A stretch of DNA of 64,000 bases. Origin: Polytrichum commune. Lineage: Eukaryota > Streptophyta > Polytrichopsida > Polytrichales > Polytrichaceae. The notes beneath the pieces are model-generated. The model saw nothing but the letters and a program-made list of their open reading frames with translations. It searched no databases and was not told the DNA's origin. The stretch is from contig OX485806.1 in assembly GCA_950295325.1 (NCBI GenBank), forward strand, positions 8,742,001-8,806,000, given 5' to 3'. Shown here piece after piece: positions 58,311 to 64,000 of the stretch (position 1 is its first letter; each line of letters opens with the position of its first letter). The position numbers were made by a program, and so were the translations under genes.

Positions 58311-58815
58311 GTAGGAGGGGCACAAAAATATTGTAATGTTTGATACTTCTCAAAGTGTTGTTTTCCTGTAGAATGTGTATCAGACTTTGCAATACTTTGT
58401 AGACGGTTGAAATCCTGTGATGATTGGATATTTGTAGAGTGTACAGTACTGAGAATCTGACTATGGAGTTTCTTTGAAGGATTGAGAAGTTTGTTCTTAT
58501 ATTTCATAAATTTGCAAGCGTATGCTAAGTCTTTTTTATTTCCTTAGGTAATGATCTTAGGGCACATTACAATTGTTGTTGATACCTTGCATTATGCAAC
58601 CATTCAAAACTTTCATCTATTCCTGACTGTATTTGTCCCAGTAATTTTCTCATTTTATTGATTTGAATGATTTTTATTGATTGATCGATTCTCAAATCTA
58701 AACAAGATCTTTGTAGACTGATACTCTTGAATTTTAGCTTGCTGTTAACGTCATTGGTGGCTATTGATCAGGTGATCTGTCCAACTTGAGCAAAGTAGTT
58801 GCTCCTACTTTTCAG

Positions 58816-60813
58816 ATGGAAGGTGCTCAGGTAAGCCGCTGTTTAGTTTAAGATGAACGTTGGTGTTCACTAGATGTGGGCAGAACAAGGGGTTCTTAAT
58901 CTGCAAACATGTTTTTCAAACATTGTATTTGTTTGCATGTCAAGCATCGGAGTCATATTATAGGAGCTCATGTTCATTGGCATTTGTTGATACTAATGAA
59001 CTTACATAGCTCAATCCCTCAAGAGTTGAAGTATAAGAATATACAGGTTCAATGTGGGCTCTGTATGTTAGCGATTCTCATGTTTTCTCTACTAGAAGGG
59101 AGTGCACATTATCAACAAATCTGGTTCATCACTGGTTGCAGAATAGCAATACATCGTTTTTCGTATTTTGTGTTAATTGTGTATTAGTGTCACTTGCCAC
59201 AGTAAAAGCCATACCTTAGGTTACACTGATGGCCAACAGCTTGACCATTAGTGTAACCTTGTGACACTTGGCATTAGCGCGCTTACTAATATCATGGCAT
59301 TAGGATACTCATTTATATTATGAGGTCTATGCCTAGGTTACACAAGGAAACACATAACACTTGTCATTAGTATGTTTTCTTACATATCAAAATGTAAAAG
59401 TTTCATCTTCAGTACTCCAAAATACCCTGAATATTTATGCACTTCAACGAGTTACTTATGTTGGCAAATAGTGTCATGTTGACCATTAGCAGACATGGCA
59501 CTACTAGGCCTCAGGAATCTAGTTTAGGCCGTTCACCAGTAGTGTACATGACACTCAATACCATAAACTGTAGTGTGTTCACCAAATCTGTCAAAGTGAA
59601 GTGGAGGTTCCATACAAAATTTTGACTTAATTGGTGGGACAGGTACTTGGGCCTTGGGGAGGTGAAGGTGGAAGTGATTTCTTTGATGGAATAGTCACCT
59701 CGTTAAAGCGGATAAGGTTGACATATGGCCCAGATTCAATTCGGTCTATTGTGGCTGATTATGAAGTCAGTGGGACAAAGTTCACATGCCGTCACGGTGA
59801 TGAGAAGGTTGGTGAAATTGCAGAGGTAAGTAGTACTCAAAAACAATTGTCCACTTCACAATGTGTATGTGTGTACATATTGTCTGCGAGATCCTAATCT
59901 CATTACTGAAAATGTGTCTGAAATGGTAATTGTTTTCTGACTAGCCCACTTCTCCTAGGACGTGAAACACATGATCAGAACAAGATGATCGAGGCTGAAG
60001 TCGCTTTTTGCTTATAAATTCTGGACCTCATTTGAATATGATATTCATTATCATAGTGAAGATTCTTGTGCTCATTAAATGGTCTTATAGGTCCCCCCAA
60101 TTACATTAACATTTGAGCCTGGGATGGTGAACGATTCTTGATCATGTAGTCCAATCTTTTCTAAACACGTGTCTTGCTGCTATTCTTGGAGGCCATTCTT
60201 AACCACATACCACTCAAATATAGGTGTCCGATCAAGATAAGTAACTGAATTAGGCACGTCTACCTTAGTGGCTTAACCTTTTCAAGTCTGTGAAGTGAAA
60301 GTTATTGGCAGTGGTTCTTTATCCCATATTTTTTTCTTCTCATTGTAATTCTCTCCATTCTGCCATTTCTCTTCAAAACTCACACATGTTTATTTACCAT
60401 AGAATGTATGGTAGGAGGTTACGTGTAAGAAATCAAGCCTTACAGATGGTTCCACTTATGTGCAACAACAAGAGTCCTCCTTTTGGTGTGCGTTGAATTT
60501 GGATATTAATAAACTTTTGTTTGTTTTGCAGATTGTGTTCAAGAGCCCTAGTGAGTTTCTTATGCAGATTGAAGGATGGTTTGGCATAACATCTGAAATC
60601 GTAACTGTATCCCATGATGGTGGTACAAATCCAATAATTTGCGTCAAGTCTTTAACATTTCGAACAAACCGTAAAACATATGGTCCATATGGTAATAGTA
60701 CTGCACGTGATACACAGTTCAAGAGTGACACTGGTAGAATATTGGGATTTTATGGTAAAAGTGGATGGGCCATTGATTCACTTGGTGTATTTATGGCTGC
60801 TAGTGAGAGCTGA
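58816..60813 (+). CDS. jacalin-related lectin, single domain, three exons
   Basis: Exons 58816-58830, 59643-59825, 60532-60813, all in phase 0; 159 residues. The first exon encodes only MEGAQ. The domain follows at once: GPWGGEGGSDF (residues 8-18), a Y/I-rich strand pattern (IRLTYGPDSIRSIVADYEV), FKSPSEFLMQIEGWFG, SLTFRTNRKTYGPYG, and the closing GFYGKSGWAIDSLGVFM with GWAID fitting the GxxxD sugar-binding loop. No signal peptide is seen, so it is likely nucleocytoplasmic like the mannose-specific group. Sugar specificity is inferred, not shown. Splice ends: CAG/GTAAGC, GACAG/GTACTT, GAG/GTAAGT, TTTTGCAG/ATTGTG. The first exon rests on phase and context. Confidence 0.87.
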
Positions 60814-61316
60814 AAATTTTGTTCACTCTTGATTTTCCAAGACTCCTATTTTGTATTTTATTTGGATATTGATGAAAACCTTATGCGATCAATTTTTTGA
60901 AATCAGGGTTTTGCGAGGTTATCACCATGTTTTGTTTTGATCATTTAGTAGTGGATATGGGTATTGAAATGGGTATGAGTATAATTTGATATCTTGTGGG
61001 TCATGGTGCATTCAACAGCAACCCCATCTTTTAAGCTTGATGCCCTCATTTGTACACATTCCATATCTATTGGATCCTTGTCATATTGCAAAAAGAAATG
61101 AGGTTCGAAGTGTGGTTGTTATCCTGAAAGGAATTGCAAGCTGCATCCTAAGGTCAACAACAATTTTTTTTGGGCACAGAAATTTGATGTCTTACCTGAT
61201 TTAGGCGAATGAGCGACCTGCTTTTCAAAGAACTTCTATCATTTGAGGCAATGAGGATAATGCTTGTGGGGCCATTCATTATCCAATGTTGGTATAATTT
61301 CAAATGTACTGAGCTC
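60814..61316. other. 3' flank of the lectin gene
   Basis: Contains the probable 3' untranslated region. No separate gene is supported. Confidence 0.4.
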
Positions 61317-62968
61317 CCACTACTTATAAAGTGAGAACCATAAAAACAATGGAGATTTTGTAGGAGATGGTATGCAGCAGATCGAACTAGACCTACTCCT
61401 TCAATGGAGACTTAAAAATTTATTGTTAACTTCACTGATATTGTCTACTTTGGCCTTGTAGGATTTCACAAAATGGACGTACATTTGGCTTGACCACAAT
61501 TCCAAATTCTCGGAGAGAGGGAATCATCATATGCGAGTGTACCTCTCATCCATCCAACATAAAAACATGACCTCCTATAGGTCTAGGCTGATTTATCTAA
61601 AATGACATCCAGTAGACTAATTCATGGTCTTTGAGGCTAATTCCAGTGTCAAATTATGTACAAAAGTAACCTCCAGGTGCATACTATTTCAGGGATTCAT
61701 ACTATTTCAGGGCTTTTATGTTGGATGAATGAGAATTACACTCATATACGATAATTCCCTCACTCCCAAATTCTCCAGGTTTCAAGTTTTTCAATTGTAG
61801 TGTAGTGTTATCTTTTTCACCACAGTAGTGTTAACTTGCACCTAGCCGAAAAGTTTGAAATTTTCCACCTGAATCCTGCTCTCACACATTCGCAAGATGG
61901 GAAGTTTCTCTTAAAAGTTGGTGATCGATCAGGTTAATTCCATTCCCAGCTGATTCGAACTCCACTGCGCCAGGATTATCATAACTCAATCAAATTGTTC
62001 TCAAGTCACCAAGTTAATTCCTCACTTATAATAGGGTTCCAACGTTCCAACCTTTGACAACAAAGTTGATACATCCAAGAAAAGTGAAGTTGTTTACATG
62101 ACCCTCCAAGCACAATATATCTTTTAAGTATCGAGGTTCATACAACATATACAGATAGAGGTTTACAGTAATCCGCAAAATTAGAAATCAAGAGATATTA
62201 GTTAATCCAAAGCTTTTAGAGTTCCATATTCAATGCAAAGCAACCAAAAGGAAGCAATCCGAAAGTAGAGTGAATTAGAAAACAAATCACACATATGGCA
62301 ATAGACAAATGGTGGCAAATCATTTGACCAGGGACCATCCACAACAATCTGCAAGGAAGAACTTAGCCACATTCCACAACATCCCCACTGACTTCATCAA
62401 TTCACGGCAGTGGATCCTTGTCGTTGAGTATCCGCTACTGATCTCCAGAGGTGACGGGAATAATCAAGCAAACTGTTGTGTAGGTTGTATACTAAGACCT
62501 CGAGGAAACCAGAAGGGATAAGACCAAACCCTGAAGTAGGAAAAAAAGAGCCAAGAGTTCAATTCATTCAAGAAAGCATTTTGATGAATTTCACACTTAA
62601 TGAGACTTGTGATGCAAACCTATTACAGTACTTTATTTGGAAATTTCAGCAAGCTTGCAGAGGAAAGGTATTAGGGAAAGCCCTATAGAATAAAATAAAG
62701 AGAGAGTCGATTACAAACCTGTGCATGACAAGGGTGGAATGACAAGAATCGGGGCTGCTGCAAAAATCCGTCCTGCAGTGCATGCACTTACAGCACGCGC
62801 ACTAGCAAGCCTGCTCTGGCCAATTTCATCACCATGTTCATCAAACACTTTGATGCCCTCTAGAAATTCATCTCTGCGGGTGATTCCGAGATTGAGGACG
62901 TCCGCTGCCGCAACTGCACATAATGGTACAATTCTCCGTGCTATACCTGCCCTGCAAACAATTTGGAG
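61317..62968. repeat. segmental copy of the sideroflexin exon 2 region
   Basis: High-identity duplicate of 43119-44707 in the same orientation. It carries an extra stretch of about 36 bp at 62247-62283 and a short extra piece near 62480 that the source lacks. It contains neither exon 1 nor exon 3 of the gene. Confidence 0.92.
62716..62949 (-). pseudogene. sideroflexin exon 2 copy, frameshifted
   Basis: Reads RIVPLCAVAAADVLNLGI and continues like the intact exon to PILVIPPL. It then loses frame because one C of the CCACCCCTTG run is missing (near 62731-62735), so the end becomes SCTGL instead of VMHR. The other changes are few (F to L, G to S). Without exons 1 and 3 and with the frameshift, it is a pseudogene fragment. 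Confidence 0.85.
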
Positions 62969-62989
62969 GTTGGGACTCTTTTTCATTTT

Positions 62990-63232
62990 TCTTCTTCATT
63001 TGTCGTGAATCAAATCAATCTCATGTCGGACCGGGGAGAGCCGGATGGTAGTTACAGGTGAACGGGTTGAGTTTGAGGATAACATGTTGAAGTTCAAGAC
63101 CTTAGGGAAATTACCAATCGTTTTAGAGGAATTTATAGAATATACCCCAACTTCATAAAGAAAGACAATTATTAAATCAACCACACTGGTTGAAACAATC
63201 ACATAGATGTGTCACATGGTCACATGACGCCT
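62990..63232. repeat. dispersed repeat, partner of 48926-49190
   Basis: Collinear with 48926-49190. It starts about 20 bases after the right break of the sideroflexin duplication, so the two junctions may be linked. Confidence 0.75.
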
Positions 63233-64000
63233 TGGGCGAATCAACACATACACTTGTACTACGCATATCATCCATGCCACGTCATCCAAGCCCCCCTCAT
63301 CCAAATTAGGTTAACCACTTGAAGTGGTTAACCGTAGTTAGAGGGGAGCCCACTTCTACATGCTTCTGCTCGTCATCCTACTCCCGCTCCTGCTCGCCCT
63401 CCCGCTACCGCTACTGCTTTCCTGTAGTGCAAATTCACTCATTTGTTGATGTTGTTTGATCTCCTGAGGTTGCCATTGCGAGAATTCATGTTGTAGAAGC
63501 TTGGTGTGCAACACTTAGGATTCACAAATTTAGGGGTTGAGGTTCGTTTGTATTCACCTTGTTCGTTAAGTGCTCTATTGGGAACTGTATCCTTGGTTGT
63601 CTGACCATTATCGAAGGATGTTCGAGCCTCAATTAATCAAATGGCGATGATGCATTAGTGTATAGGTACATCGAAGCTCGTGGTTCCTTAACATGCACCT
63701 TACGAATCTAAACTTGTTTTCTTTTTTGCACACATAAGTGAGAATAGCTCACTTTCAAGCTCACTATACTTGAAATGTGCCATCACCATCGACACCAAGA
63801 TTGTGTCTCCGGATTGAGTTTGCTTACTCCATCTTCAAAGTTCTGATGATGGATTTAGCCTGCACATCACTCCTCCGGGTGAGAGTTCTTTCCCCAAATT
63901 GTGTAGTCTGAACTTCATGTAAGGCACTTCAAGTTGGGATGTGCCAAGGATTCACGTTGAATGACAGTTCAATCCTTGACATAGGATCCCAAATTGAAGT
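63233..64000. other. right margin, no gene seen
   Basis: A short inverted pair, GGTTAACCACTTGAAGTGGTTAACC, lies near 63308-63333. No supported coding region; a gene may begin beyond the edge. Confidence 0.35.

Overview
The window looks like nuclear DNA from a land plant, most likely a non-seed plant (bryophyte, lycophyte or fern). The reasons are spliceosomal introns with GT/AG ends, a plant-type NIPA8 magnesium transporter, a jacalin-related lectin, a plant receptor-like TKL kinase, low gene density (about one gene per 10 kb) and abundant small DNA transposons. The lineage is an inference; no single marker fixes it. I saw no bacterial operon, rRNA, convincing tRNA, CRISPR array or retrotransposon coding sequence.

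Five protein-coding genes can be reconstructed with consistent reading phase across all exon joins. From left to right they are: (1) a nine-exon gene on the minus strand (13069 to 3481) for a protein of about 1066 residues with a BTB/POZ fold split by a large acidic insert; (2) a thirteen-coding-exon minus-strand gene (20357 to 15586) for a NIPA8-like magnesium transporter of 428 residues, with a probable upstream exon at 22748-23004; (3) a three-exon minus-strand gene (46113 to 42308) for a sideroflexin of 308 residues; (4) an intronless plus-strand gene (55908-57587) for a kinase with an N-terminal helical domain; (5) a three-exon plus-strand gene (58816-60813) for a one-domain jacalin-related lectin of 159 residues. 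A small two-helix membrane protein (55255-55413) lies just upstream of the kinase. A possible plastid transit-peptide exon at 41293 is weaker.

The rest is repeat-rich. Between 23.1 and 30.1 kb are two families of short terminal-inverted-repeat elements with TTA/TAA target duplications, plus a decayed PIF/Harbinger-type transposase. 30.17-31.35 kb is a Mutator-like element with arms of about 470 bp. 31.4-41 kb and 48.7-54.8 kb hold further MITEs, pogo/Tigger-type remnants and a second large foldback element (52.35-53.25 kb). 61.3-63.0 kb is a segmental copy of the sideroflexin exon 2 region from 43.1-44.7 kb, carrying a frameshift.

The genes do not form an obvious pathway. They are separate housekeeping, signalling and lectin loci interspersed with transposons, several of which sit inside introns (the Harbinger-like MITE in the BTB gene, a dispersed repeat and a minisatellite in the first sideroflexin intron).
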